Shown: in pieces, positions 29,774 to 37,251 of the stretch | Numbering within the stretch: the stretch's first letter is position 1 | How the letters are laid out: each line of letters starts with the position of its first letter | Origin: a virus | DNA length: 38,909 nt | Virus record (IMG/VR): IMGVR_UViG_3300035659_000050 | Span: 1-38,909 of that record | Direction: 5' to 3' (one strand) | Notes under the pieces: model-generated | Databases searched by the model: none | What the model was told of the DNA's origin: nothing | What the model saw: only the letters and a program-made list of their open reading frames with translations | Program-made: the position numbers and the translations under genes

Positions 29774-30524
29774 ACCTCCATCTGGTAGTATTACGGTTAT
29801 GAGTGACTTCAGTAAGGGATAAGGCACGGTTGTAAATGCGAAATTCGCCGAAGGTGCCGTTAAAACAACTGTTCGCCCCTTGAGGGCCTTTACCAATAAA
29901 GAGGTTATCGCCGGCATTGGTAGCAAAATTATAATCCCAAGTTTGAGACAGGATCACCTGACCATCCTTATAGATTTTAACATTAGGTCTATCAAATGTT
30001 ACTACAACATGATGCCACTTATCTTCAACCTCGGCTGGAGTATAACTGGGAGCGAAAACTTGAAGGTTATTGCCCTGCCACGCATCACCCATCCCAAATG
30101 TGACTCCTAAAGTATAACTAGTGGGAGTGGGCAAAGCATTTGGGCGGAACAATTCAATTTGGTAGCTACGTGTAAGTACACTTGTGCCCGTCTCTGGATA
30201 ACTTTTAGTCTGTCTATTAGCATAAACCCAAACCTCCATAGTTAGTTTATTGGTTATCCCCGTATTCAAACTCGCATTACTCCCGCAGTCAATATAGTCA
30301 TCGCCGTCACAAGCCCTGCCCTGTAACCCCCAGGTAGCACCAGTAACCGTGCAGACATGGGCGTTGAGGTCTTTCGAAAGGAACGAGCTACCGCTCAGCT
30401 CTGGATGCCACAGGGGAACATAGAGAACAAGTCCGTCGAGAGAAAAGTTCATCCTGTTCGGAGCGTAGAGACCACTTTCAGTTCTACGCCAAAGATTTCG
30501 TTTAACGCCAGCTAATGTCTGCAT
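29766..30524 (-). CDS. LamG/concanavalin-like virion protein, 252 aa
   Basis: A classic LamG (concanavalin A-like) domain: LVLYVPLWHP start, ACDGDDYIDCG, LTMEVWVYANR, WHHVVVTFDRPNVKIYKDGQVI and FGEFRIYNRALSLTEV. These bind carbohydrates and often decorate capsids or tails. AGGAG lies upstream of the ATG. It is encoded with head genes, so a capsid-surface binding protein is likely. Confidence 0.83.
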   Translation of the reverse strand: MQTLAGVKRNLWRRTESGLYAPNRMNFSLDGLVLYVPLWHPELSGSSFLSKDLNAHVCTVTGATWGLQGRACDGDDYIDCGSNASLNTGITNKLTMEVWVYANRQTKSYPETGTSVLTRSYQIELFRPNALPTPTSYTLGVTFGMGDAWQGNNLQVFAPSYTPAEVEDKWHHVVVTFDRPNVKIYKDGQVILSQTWDYNFATNAGDNLFIGKGPQGANSCFNGTFGEFRIYNRALSLTEVTHNRNTTRWRYA

Positions 30525-30533
30525 CCATAACTC

Positions 30534-31154
30534 CTAAGTCAGGTATGTATAACGAACGCCGTCGGTGCTGACCGTGGCGTCAACGTAGACGTCGGCAAGG
30601 TCATCAACCTCCAACGTCATTGAATCGCCAGCGTATAGCAGGACACCAGTTCCTGTAGCGACTGTAGCATCTACACCAGAAGCGCCTACCGCGATAACAC
30701 CAGTATTGTCTGTCTGGGCCTGAACAATAACTATCTTTGCCGGCGTTGAACTAGCGACTAGTGGCTCGTCTGTTCCTGCCGAAGATACGGTCTTCACGCC
30801 ATGCTCTACTCCGGTCTTGTCATGGCCGACTCTGCCTATGATAGCGGAACCGGCCGCGAGGATAGTACCAGTCAGCAGGTCCTTGAGCCTACGCAGTAAG
30901 GTGTACGCTGTTGGAGTCGCCTGGACTTCACCGATAGCGTCCACGCCAGCAGCACTAACAAGCAGAGTCTTAACGGCATCAGCGATGTCATTGGTAACTT
31001 CATCTCCAAGAGCTGTAACAAGCCTTACCTTACCCATAACGGCGGAGCCGGCAGGGTTAGCTAACGAGTAAGTTCCGTCTCCGTTATCTATGAGCTTTAT
31101 TGGCACCAAATCTGCCGTCTTAGGGTCTCTCACATACAAGACTGTATCAGCCAT
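30534..31154 (-). CDS. virion structural protein, 206 aa
   Basis: Beta-rich: DGTYSLANPAGSAVMG, then a helical part and a C-terminal domain with IVQAQTDNTGVIAVGASGVDA and GVLLYAGDSMTLEVDDL, a pattern found in many phage tail/head surface proteins. It lies between terL and the LamG gene and its ATG overlaps the terL end. Role not specific. Confidence 0.65.
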   Translation of the reverse strand: MADTVLYVRDPKTADLVPIKLIDNGDGTYSLANPAGSAVMGKVRLVTALGDEVTNDIADAVKTLLVSAAGVDAIGEVQATPTAYTLLRRLKDLLTGTILAAGSAIIGRVGHDKTGVEHGVKTVSSAGTDEPLVASSTPAKIVIVQAQTDNTGVIAVGASGVDATVATGTGVLLYAGDSMTLEVDDLADVYVDATVSTDGVRYTYLT

Positions 31155-32568
31155 TGTTAACCTCCACTGGTTTTCTTTCAGCCATTATCTTGAGCGCCTG
31201 TTGCCAAGCGCCGAACGAGTCCTCGAACATGAGGTCGGCCACCCCATAGGAAAAGACATCAACTATATCGTCGTGCTTGCCCCCGGGGAAGTTGGTCAGT
31301 TCGTCTAGGAAGACGGCCAGCCAATCCGCCCTCTCGGGGAGAGAGACCCTCTTGGCCTCACACAGCCCCGTTATCATGTTAGCTCGGCTCTCTTTGGAAC
31401 CCTCGGCCGTTATCTTCACCACCGGTATGCTGGAGTCCCTTGTCAAAGACTGGATAGCCGACTGCCCCGAGGCCGCGTCTTCCACCTTCACCGCCTGCGG
31501 ATGGAATTGGTCGTACTTGGCCTTCATCATCCTTATCAATTCGGGATACTCTACCTGCCCGCGCCACATGTCCAGAACACACACGCCGGTCTCATATTTC
31601 CCGAGCGTGAGGCAAACTGACCAGTCGGATGTCTTCCGCGCCTTGAAGGCCGTGTCCCAGTATTGCCGAACCGTGGTGAACTGGGGCAATTCTTTATGGT
31701 ACTGCCACCAGTCGATTTTGAAGATGCTGCCCTCCTGAGCGCTCGGCCTTTGCTGGTAGAGAGCCACCCAGTACCTTCCAGTCGTGCCGCCCACCGTCTC
31801 GCGCAGAACTTCCAGGTGGGGCAGGTCAAACATCTCCGGGCAGAGGGGCTCGCCCACTTTTCTCCCGAGCGGGTCGCTCTCCTCGGCCAACGCCGGCAAC
31901 TTGATGTGCTCCCACTCCTCGGTCTGTTGCTCGAGGAGCCGCCCCACGAGGTCATCCTCGTGCCAGCGCGTCATGATGACGATTATCGAGCCGTCCTGGA
32001 AGAGCCGGGTTCTGGCAACCGTCAAATACCACTTCCAAAGGCTCTCCCGGTAGACTTGTGACTCGGCCTCAGCGATGTTTTTGATTGGGTCGTCTATGAG
32101 GAGAAGGTTAAGCCGACGGCCAGTTATCGGCCCGCCCACCCCGGTGGCGAACATGCTGCCCCCGGACGTCAGACTCCAGTAGTTCTTCGCAGTCGTGTCT
32201 CGGGAGAGCTCGAGACTCAATTCCTGGCTTTTATCCGCTATCGTGTCCCTGACGAGTCCGCCCCAATATGACCCGAAACTCGACTCGTAGGTGGCCAGCC
32301 CGATTCTCCTGTCCGGCCACTCGGCGAGATACCACACCGGCACCCAGTGCGAAAGCAGGAGGGACTTGCCGTGCCCGGGAGGCAGGGAGACAATCAAACG
32401 CAAAGGCCGTTCCCTAACCTGGGCTATCTTGTCTGAGATGAAATCGAGATGGCGGTACCTGCGCCATGCCCCGTCGGAGAGGCTTTCGGCACAGTCGGCT
32501 GGCGTGTAGAAGTGCTCCGATTTCGTTCCCGCCCCGAAGAGATAAGAAGCATCCAGTGTCCTCAACAT
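31147..32568 (-). CDS. terL: terminase large subunit, 473 aa
   Basis: The packaging motor ATPase and nuclease. Walker A is SLPPGHGKS (61-69) and Walker B is NLLLIDDP (154-161). The C-terminal RNase H-like nuclease has QYWDTAFK near 305, VEDAASG near 360 and GGKHDDIVDVF near 435, giving the acidic residues expected. Full family length. A stable hairpin (32575-32608) lies immediately upstream and may hide its ribosome site. Downstream genes follow the usual head order. Confidence 0.93.
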   Translation of the reverse strand: MLRTLDASYLFGAGTKSEHFYTPADCAESLSDGAWRRYRHLDFISDKIAQVRERPLRLIVSLPPGHGKSLLLSHWVPVWYLAEWPDRRIGLATYESSFGSYWGGLVRDTIADKSQELSLELSRDTTAKNYWSLTSGGSMFATGVGGPITGRRLNLLLIDDPIKNIAEAESQVYRESLWKWYLTVARTRLFQDGSIIVIMTRWHEDDLVGRLLEQQTEEWEHIKLPALAEESDPLGRKVGEPLCPEMFDLPHLEVLRETVGGTTGRYWVALYQQRPSAQEGSIFKIDWWQYHKELPQFTTVRQYWDTAFKARKTSDWSVCLTLGKYETGVCVLDMWRGQVEYPELIRMMKAKYDQFHPQAVKVEDAASGQSAIQSLTRDSSIPVVKITAEGSKESRANMITGLCEAKRVSLPERADWLAVFLDELTNFPGGKHDDIVDVFSYGVADLMFEDSFGAWQQALKIMAERKPVEVNNG

Positions 32569-32574
32569 AAAAAT

Positions 32575-32608
32575 GCCCCTTCCGGCGATTCTCTCGCTGA
32601 TAAGGGGC
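32575..32608. promoter_or_regulatory. hairpin in the terL leader
   Basis: GCCCCTT/AAGGGGC (7 bp) with an inner GCGA/TCGC stem, located 7 nt before the terL ATG on the minus strand. Its GGAAGGGG strand is the only ribosome-site-like sequence for terL, so the hairpin could limit terL translation; followed by ATTTTT it could also be a weak terminator. Confidence 0.5.
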
Positions 32609-32642
32609 GTTTACAGCCCTGCTAGGACAGTCAAGCCGTCTT

Positions 32643-32819
32643 TTAATTTATTATAGCACTTTTCTTTAGGTCATCAATAGTGATGATGGCGGTGTGCTTC
32701 GACCCATGGCGCCTGTCCTTGATGATGATACGGTCGGAGGTTATCTCAGCTAAGGTCTGCTCGCCGCAACAGTCGCACTTCACGAGCCAAGTGTCCTTCT
32801 GGGAGCCGGCCACCAACAT
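32643..32819 (-). CDS. small CDCC protein, 58 aa
   Basis: Contains CDCCGE near residue 15, possibly a metal site, and strands IIIKDRRHGSKHTAIITIDDL. The ATG at 32817-32819 lies exactly 6 nt after the -10 box of the upstream promoter, which predicts a leaderless transcript. It is the first gene of the late structural unit. Unrecognised. Confidence 0.6.
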   Translation of the reverse strand: MLVAGSQKDTWLVKCDCCGEQTLAEITSDRIIIKDRRHGSKHTAIITIDDLKKSAIIN

Positions 32820-32825
32820 GGCATA

Positions 32826-32855
32826 AATATAAACCTTTGGCGGTCTGCTTGTCAA
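32826..32855 (-). promoter_or_regulatory. late operon promoter, leaderless type
   Basis: Minus strand: -35 TTGACA (32850-32855), 18-nt spacer, -10 TATATT (32826-32831), then six bases and the ATG at 32819. It heads terL and the structural genes. Confidence 0.7.
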
Positions 32856-32879
32856 TCAATTTCTAGGACTTACCTTGTT

Positions 32880-33377
32880 TTATTTAACCTCGGCCTGTTG
32901 GAGCTTCTTCGCTATTCGGTACCCTTTGGCCGGGTCGCCTCGGGGCTTATTGCGCCAGTACCCCAGAGCGGTCAGCTCCTCCTTGAGCACCCTGTGGAGA
33001 GGGGAGTGGATGCACATTTCCCGGATGGCTTGGCGGACACAACCAAACTGGGGGCGGAACCGGCAATGGCTACAACCTCGGTTCAGATGCCAACCACCAA
33101 CTGAGCGGCGACCTTTCAGGGATGAATCAAAATTGTTTTCGCTTGGCGAACCTGCAAACAGGTGCTCCGGCCGGCAACATGGAGGATTGTCGCACCGATG
33201 GCAAACATATTTGCCTTTCGGAATTGGGCCGTAGACCAACTCGTAAACTATCCGAGGAACTGGCTGTGATTTACCGTTGAAATAGACTATGCCATAACCC
33301 TGTTTGCTTCTAGTTCCTGTCCAGCACCAACAATCGCCTGTCCTGTCAATGTGTTCCCATATTTCAAGAAGATTCAT
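32880..33377 (-). CDS. HNH endonuclease (HNH_3-type) with extra C-terminal domain, 165 aa
   Basis: The first 90 residues have CWCWTGTRSKQGYGIV, a RIVYELVYGPIPKG block, VCHRCDNPPCCRPEHLFAG and SENNFDSSLKGR, the phage/HNH_3 core with intact H, N and H. From residue about 95 a Cys-rich, basic C-terminus (GCSHCRFRPQFGCVRQAI ... RIAKKLQQ) is not usual for the family and may be a remnant of the gene it invaded. Own leaderless promoter. It lies between the small and large terminase genes. Confidence 0.82.
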   Translation of the reverse strand: MNLLEIWEHIDRTGDCWCWTGTRSKQGYGIVYFNGKSQPVPRIVYELVYGPIPKGKYVCHRCDNPPCCRPEHLFAGSPSENNFDSSLKGRRSVGGWHLNRGCSHCRFRPQFGCVRQAIREMCIHSPLHRVLKEELTALGYWRNKPRGDPAKGYRIAKKLQQAEVK

Positions 33378-33383
33378 GGCCCT

Positions 33384-33412
33384 AGTATATCATTAGCAGT
33401 CGCCTAATTCAA
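33384..33412 (-). promoter_or_regulatory. leaderless promoter of the HNH gene
   Basis: Minus strand: -35 TTGAAT (33407-33412), 17-nt spacer, -10 TATACT (33384-33389), then AGGGCC and the ATG at 33377. With a start 6-7 nt after the -10 the mRNA would begin at the ATG. Confidence 0.75.
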
Positions 33413-33450
33413 ACAGGGCGTACTATTTGCATTAGTTTGAGATTAAATCA

Positions 33451-34059
33451 TCACTCCTTCGCCATGCCTAGTTCCTTGAACTTACGGTTGCGGTAGTCGT
33501 CTATCCGGAGAGCGAAAGTCCTCATGCGCTGCTCCGCATCCTTAATCAAGTTCACTTCTTTGAACAGCTCGACGAAGCCAAGAAGCATGATGTTGTACGT
33601 CACCGATATGGCCTCCAGCCGGTCGGTGGCCTCGCCCAAAGCCAGTCGTTCGAGCCTCGCCCCCTTCTCCAGAAGAGTAGCTATGTCCTGCGGCTGCATC
33701 TCGAGCTGACCTGTCTCCCTCATCTGCTGGACTAGGCCAGTCATGCCCGCCCGAGCTATCGCCTGCAGGTTCCTCGCGTCCTGCGCCTGCCTATCATTCA
33801 TCGCTTCTATCTTAGCGAATTTGGCCTTCTCCCTCTCGTCTTTTAGCTTGGCGTCTACCTCCAGGATGCGGTTCTGCCAACCAAATTCCACCGAATATAA
33901 TTTGAAGGTCGATAACGCCCGTTTCAGTCCGATTTTAGCGCAAAGTTCTTGTAATTTCTCAAGACTTCTTTCAGGTCCCATTTCATAATAAACAGCGAAG
34001 AAAGTATCGGCTCGTTGACGCCGTCTTTCCTTAAATAATTGCTTGCGCTCCAGCTTCAT
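33451..34059 (-). CDS. terS: terminase small subunit-like protein, 202 aa
   Basis: N-terminal HTH (SLEKLQELCAKIGLKRALSTFKLYSVEFGWQNRI) and long charged helices, the layout of phage TerS, which recognises the packaging site. Located just before terL (an HNH gene and the late promoter intervene). ATG at 34059 has GGGGAGG 9 nt upstream; a longer in-frame start would overlap the previous gene. Moderate because TerS proteins vary strongly. Confidence 0.7.
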   Translation of the reverse strand: MKLERKQLFKERRRQRADTFFAVYYEMGPERSLEKLQELCAKIGLKRALSTFKLYSVEFGWQNRILEVDAKLKDEREKAKFAKIEAMNDRQAQDARNLQAIARAGMTGLVQQMRETGQLEMQPQDIATLLEKGARLERLALGEATDRLEAISVTYNIMLLGFVELFKEVNLIKDAEQRMRTFALRIDDYRNRKFKELGMAKE

Positions 34060-34090
34060 TGCTCTCACCTCCCCGTAAGAGACTGCTCTT

Positions 34091-34642
34091 TCAATATGCC
34101 TTGCCAATCCTGATGAACTTAAACTCCTCCGGATTCGGCCCGACCCAGTACAGGTCATCTCCAGCTATGACCATGCATCCCATGTGCCAGGCCCCACTCA
34201 CCTTGTAGCCAGCGATATAGCCGTTGAAGTCAGTCATCTGGCACGACACCGGATAACCCTGCGCCAATGCCTTTTCCGCCACCCATACCGCATAATCGAC
34301 ACAGGTCGCTGGTCGGCAGCCTACCCCACCGAGAGCCGTGAAGCCCTGCTTCCAGTACCAGTCGGTGAACTGCTCTATGCTATCCCACCGCTTGGTCACA
34401 ATGTTCTGATACACAACGCGGTCTACTGGCACCTCCTGCACATGCGTCACTACTATCTGGGTCTCTCTGACGACCTCCACCCGCACAACCTTCAGTGTTT
34501 CGACTGGCACTCTTACTTCAACTCTCTCAATCTCCGGCGGCAGATACATGACGCATAGAGCAAACACCACTACCCCAACACAGACGCCGCCAAGCAGAAA
34601 AGACGGCCAGTTCCATAACGCCCTACCCATTTTCATCATCAT
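34091..34642 (-). CDS. membrane-anchored transglutaminase-like cysteine protein, 183 aa
   Basis: A signal anchor (about 13-33, LLGGVCVGVVVFALCVMYL), a charged stalk, then a transglutaminase-like fold (95-170) with C114 (PATCVDYAVW), H153 (GAWHMGCMVI) and an Asp/Asn (VGPNP), the usual catalytic triad order. The active domain would face the periplasm or outside. It could act in envelope remodelling, superinfection exclusion or as part of lysis. AGGAGG precedes the ATG; the first of three consecutive ATG codons overlaps the previous stop. Confidence 0.75.
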   Translation of the reverse strand: MMMKMGRALWNWPSFLLGGVCVGVVVFALCVMYLPPEIERVEVRVPVETLKVVRVEVVRETQIVVTHVQEVPVDRVVYQNIVTKRWDSIEQFTDWYWKQGFTALGGVGCRPATCVDYAVWVAEKALAQGYPVSCQMTDFNGYIAGYKVSGAWHMGCMVIAGDDLYWVGPNPEEFKFIRIGKAY

Positions 34643-34836
34643 GGACCTCCTGTAAGAGATTGCTCTTTCAGTACTTTCAGCCGGTATGCAGTCAACGCCA
34701 TCTTCTCGTCAGCAGTCAACAGACCGAGCATCTGTTTCTTCTCCAGCGCATCAACACAGCCATCTCGGTCAGCCAGCTCCACATAATACGGACACTCAGC
34801 GTACTTGCATACCGAATTGAAAAAAGGACACTGCAT
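34639..34836 (-). CDS. small Cys-rich protein, 65 aa
   Basis: MQCPFFNSVCKYAECPYY carries four Cys within 15 residues, a possible zinc or iron-sulphur knuckle, followed by a helix. GGGAGG lies upstream; a GTG one codon before is an alternative. Unrecognised; the same operon holds several Cys-rich small proteins. Confidence 0.65.
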   Translation of the reverse strand: MQCPFFNSVCKYAECPYYVELADRDGCVDALEKKQMLGLLTADEKMALTAYRLKVLKEQSLTGGP

Positions 34837-34842
34837 CACAAC

Positions 34843-35103
34843 TCACCTCCCTTCGTGAATGCGTTTAAAGCATTCTGGTATTGGCATAAAGACCACTCTA
34901 CATCGGGGACATAGAAATATGTCCCCACCGCCAAATTTCTCCCATTTTGGTGTAGCTAATATCGTTCCTGGTCTGTCTGGGTTTTCGGTAGCTAATCCCA
35001 GAGCTTCATTCAGCCAAACTTGGTCTGCGGCATGGCCGAATAACAAGCATAAAGCACGGCCGATAATACTATCGTGGAAGTGATGTTCAAGAAACCATTT
35101 CAT
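34843..35103 (-). CDS. hypothetical protein with CPRC knuckle, 86 aa
   Basis: A helical start (MKWFLEHHFHDSIIGRALCLLFGH) and a C-terminal FLCPRCRVVF pair. ATG at 35103 has AAGGAG 6 nt upstream; the longer frame from 35130 overlaps the preceding stop region without a site. Function unknown. Confidence 0.65.
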   Translation of the reverse strand: MKWFLEHHFHDSIIGRALCLLFGHAADQVWLNEALGLATENPDRPGTILATPKWEKFGGGDIFLCPRCRVVFMPIPECFKRIHEGR

Positions 35104-35130
35104 TTCTTTCTCCTTCACGTTTAACAGCAA

Positions 35131-35544
35131 TTACACGCTAGATTTTTTCTCAAGATATTTCCTAGCCGCGGCAAACCCTTTAGCTACTTCCTCGACGACC
35201 TTCAGCCAATCCTGTTCTGTTATTCTGAATGTCCAAGAGCTTATTTCATTGCCTATACGGACAGGAAGTTCAATCCAAACTTCAGGCTCTAGCCATCCAG
35301 CCCGAATACGGAAGTGAAGGTCACCCTCTAATGGGTGAAGTGGCTGTCCATCCCTGCCTATGACGACATCATTAAAAAGACCGAGAGACTCAGATACCTT
35401 CTTCATATCGAAGGTAACAAGCCCATCGCCTTCTTCAGTATACGCTCCTGGGAAAGCAGCCTTCAGCCGGCAAGCACGGTGTTCAACCTCTAACTCCATC
35501 TCGGTCTCAACCTCTGTACCACAATGTTCACATTTGAATCCCAT
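35131..35544 (-). CDS. hypothetical zinc-finger protein, 137 aa
   Basis: N-terminal FKCEHCGTEV and a later HRAC give a C2HC-like finger; the remainder is alpha/beta (FDMKKVSESLGL ... WTFRITEQDWLKVVEE). AAGGAGG precedes the ATG at 35544 by 5 nt. Unrecognised. Confidence 0.65.
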   Translation of the reverse strand: MGFKCEHCGTEVETEMELEVEHRACRLKAAFPGAYTEEGDGLVTFDMKKVSESLGLFNDVVIGRDGQPLHPLEGDLHFRIRAGWLEPEVWIELPVRIGNEISSWTFRITEQDWLKVVEEVAKGFAAARKYLEKKSSV

Positions 35545-35580
35545 ATTAACCTCCTTCACGTTTAATGCTCATTAAACGCT

Positions 35581-35700
35581 TTACTTTCTCTCGGATTGTA
35601 AAGCATAGTCAGTAATTAGCTTACCGTTAAGATGGTCTATCTCATGGCAGGCACGCCTCGCACTGTCAGTTCGTCCATATACCTTCCACCGGCGGGACAT
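35581..35700 (-). pseudogene. def: peptide deformylase C-terminal remnant, 39 codons
   Basis: The frame gives RRWKVYGRTDSARRACHEIDHLNGKLITDYA. CHEIDHLNG is the third motif of peptide deformylase (HEIDH binds the catalytic metal), and the RRWKVYG strand before it also fits. The two other catalytic motifs (GLAA and EGCLS) are missing and the frame upstream is closed by a TGA, so it is a truncated gene. It overlaps the tail of 35666-35944. Phage deformylases are known, so this may be the trace of one. Confidence 0.6.
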
Positions 35701-35944
35701 CCCTCAGAGTCTGTACTAGGTCAGTCAGTTTCTCCTTTGTCTCAGGAGTCAGCCAGGACCAAACCACCTCAGCCCCATAGGTGCTGTCATTGGTATCCAT
35801 TGAGAACACTATGGACGCAATCGTCTTGCACTCTTCCTTAACAGTCAGCCACCACGCCCTGATGTCATCCAGCAGCTGCTCATACGACTCGGCAGCTAAA
35901 AAAATGTGATGGCCCTTACCCTCTCCCACCTCGTAGTCTGACAT
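35666..35944 (-). CDS. hypothetical protein, 92 aa
   Basis: Alpha/beta, acidic: HHIFLAAESYEQLLDDIRAWW, then VVWSWLTPETKEKLTDLVQTL. No known family. AAGGAGGG precedes the ATG. Its last 35 nt overlap the deformylase remnant in another frame. Confidence 0.65.
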   Translation of the reverse strand: MSDYEVGEGKGHHIFLAAESYEQLLDDIRAWWLTVKEECKTIASIVFSMDTNDSTYGAEVVWSWLTPETKEKLTDLVQTLRDVPPVEGIWTN

Positions 35945-35955
35945 AGCAACCCTCC

Positions 35956-36123
35956 TTATCGAGAAGAATCTCTCATGGCCCTGAGTTCCTCAGCCTGTTT
36001 CCGGGCCTGCATCTCTTCAGCAAAGCTGCACACGAAGTCCCGACGCCACCAATGGCATGACGGAAAACAGACTGTGAACCTTAATGGGCAATGCTCAACT
36101 CGTTTCCCCTGCTCACCGTTCAT
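35956..36123 (-). CDS. small protein, 55 aa
   Basis: A Cys/Trp-rich N-terminal half (HCPLRFTVCFPSCHWW) and a helical C-terminus (EEMQARKQAEELRAMR). The ATG overlaps the TGA of the preceding gene (ATGA) and a GAGACAGAG-type purine stretch lies upstream. Unrecognised. Confidence 0.58.
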   Translation of the reverse strand: MNGEQGKRVEHCPLRFTVCFPSCHWWRRDFVCSFAEEMQARKQAEELRAMRDSSR

Positions 36124-36302
36124 TTCTCTGTCTCTCCTGGAAGTAAAACATATGACGTCTTCTGGTAAGTCTCTCGGATATGTTTGACCCTCTTTAGGGC
36201 TTCAGTGCCTAGTTTTTCAGCCTCGCGCAAGCTTTTACTGTCAACGAAGTCACGACAATCAATATCAGCCTGAAATATTTCAATAGCTTCGTCTATGGTC
36301 AC
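36120..36302 (-). CDS. small hypothetical phage protein, 60 aa
   Basis: The sequence MTIDEAIEIFQADIDCRDF and EAEKLGTEALKRVKHIRE resembles a recurrent family of short phage and prophage proteins of unknown function. GTG start overlaps the stop of the previous gene (GTGA). Confidence 0.7.
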   Translation of the reverse strand: MTIDEAIEIFQADIDCRDFVDSKSLREAEKLGTEALKRVKHIRETYQKTSYVLLPGETEK

Positions 36303-36544
36303 GCTCTCACCTCCTGCTCGAACCTGGTCACCATGCGGATAGTGTTGGGGGTAATATTACCAGCCGAGTCCAGCTCCCTCTCCGCGAGCTTTTGCCAGGC
36401 AAGGCACTCCCCGACGGCCTTGTGGTAGGCGGCGTGGGATATGGCCGCCGGGCCGTACCTTAGATAGTGCGTGTAGTAGTCGCACTCCTCAGTGGCGCAC
36501 TTGTCCCCCCACAGGATTACCAGCTTACCGAGTTTTAACTTCAC
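36299..36544 (-). CDS. hypothetical protein, 81 aa
   Basis: Helical protein with CATEEC (two Cys) and AERELDSAGNITPNTIRMVTRFE. The GTG at 36544 is preferred: GGAGG lies 6 nt upstream, while the ATG at 36589 has none. Unrecognised. Confidence 0.6.
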   Translation of the reverse strand: MKLKLGKLVILWGDKCATEECDYYTHYLRYGPAAISHAAYHKAVGECLAWQKLAERELDSAGNITPNTIRMVTRFEQEVRA

Positions 36545-36629
36545 CTCTTGCCTCCTTCTTTTTCTTTCGCTTGTACGGGCCGAATACATACCATATCAAG
36601 CCATAAAACAGCTTCCTGAACAGTAGCAT
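36525..36629 (-). CDS. small basic membrane peptide, 34 aa
   Basis: MLLFRKLFYGLIWYVFGPYK followed by KRKKKKEARG: a short hydrophobic helix then a strongly basic tail. GGGAGG lies 4 nt before the ATG. It overlaps the start of the next gene. Function unknown. Confidence 0.58.
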   Translation of the reverse strand: MLLFRKLFYGLIWYVFGPYKRKKKKEARGEVKTR

Positions 36630-36630
36630 T

Positions 36631-37227
36631 CTACCTCCCGGTGACAGTCAGCTCCGCTTTCTGAAAAATCTCTACGCCATCGATGGTTCTCAGGCCGGAC
36701 GCCACCGCCGCTCTTATCTTGCACTCATCTATCATCTTGTATTGCTCCGGAACTTTGGCCGGGTCCACCACCTTGAAATCCCAGACCATACGAGTAGACG
36801 CCTTGCCTTCAGCCGTCCTCACTATCCTATCTGGCTCCTGCGGCAAGACAACCGCTACAACTTCGCCGGTTTCGGCTGTCTTCTGGCGGGCCTCCTCCAG
36901 AGCCTTCCGTTGCGCCTCAGCCGCGAGCTTCTTCTGCTCCACCATGTACGCCGCCACCTTGTTCCTGGCAATCATGTCGGCGTCCAGTACCGGCTGGGTG
37001 AACTCTTTGAACTTCTCATTGATGACCTTGACCTCATCATTCAGCGGCTTCACAAAGAACTGCCGCTGGGATTCGAGAGCCTTCTTCGCTGTCGCAATCT
37101 TCCCCAGGAAGCTGACAGCACTATCCCGGCTCTGGTCATCAAACACCTCAATTCCCACCGCTTCCTCGCGGATTGCCCTGGCCTGGTCTACCAGGGCCTG
37201 CTGCTGTGTCGTTAAATTGAACTCCAT
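36631..37227 (-). CDS. phage recombination-associated protein, 198 aa
   Basis: A mostly helical coiled-coil N-terminal half (KALESQRQFFVKPLNDEVKVINEKFKEF), then an alpha/beta C-terminus with RMVWDFKVVDPAKVPEQYKMID and GLRTIDGVEIFQKAELTV. This plan is common in phages next to recombination nucleases and annealing proteins. Here it follows a RecB-like nuclease gene. No name assigned. Confidence 0.68.
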   Translation of the reverse strand: MEFNLTTQQQALVDQARAIREEAVGIEVFDDQSRDSAVSFLGKIATAKKALESQRQFFVKPLNDEVKVINEKFKEFTQPVLDADMIARNKVAAYMVEQKKLAAEAQRKALEEARQKTAETGEVVAVVLPQEPDRIVRTAEGKASTRMVWDFKVVDPAKVPEQYKMIDECKIRAAVASGLRTIDGVEIFQKAELTVTGR

Positions 37228-37251
37228 TTCTATTATTTACCTCCTCCATAT

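Noticed and set aside
29774-29926. Upstream extension of the 22-residue frame at 29705 over the LamG gene
   Set aside because: It is the shadow of the LamG coding sequence; only the final 22 residues lie in non-coding space.
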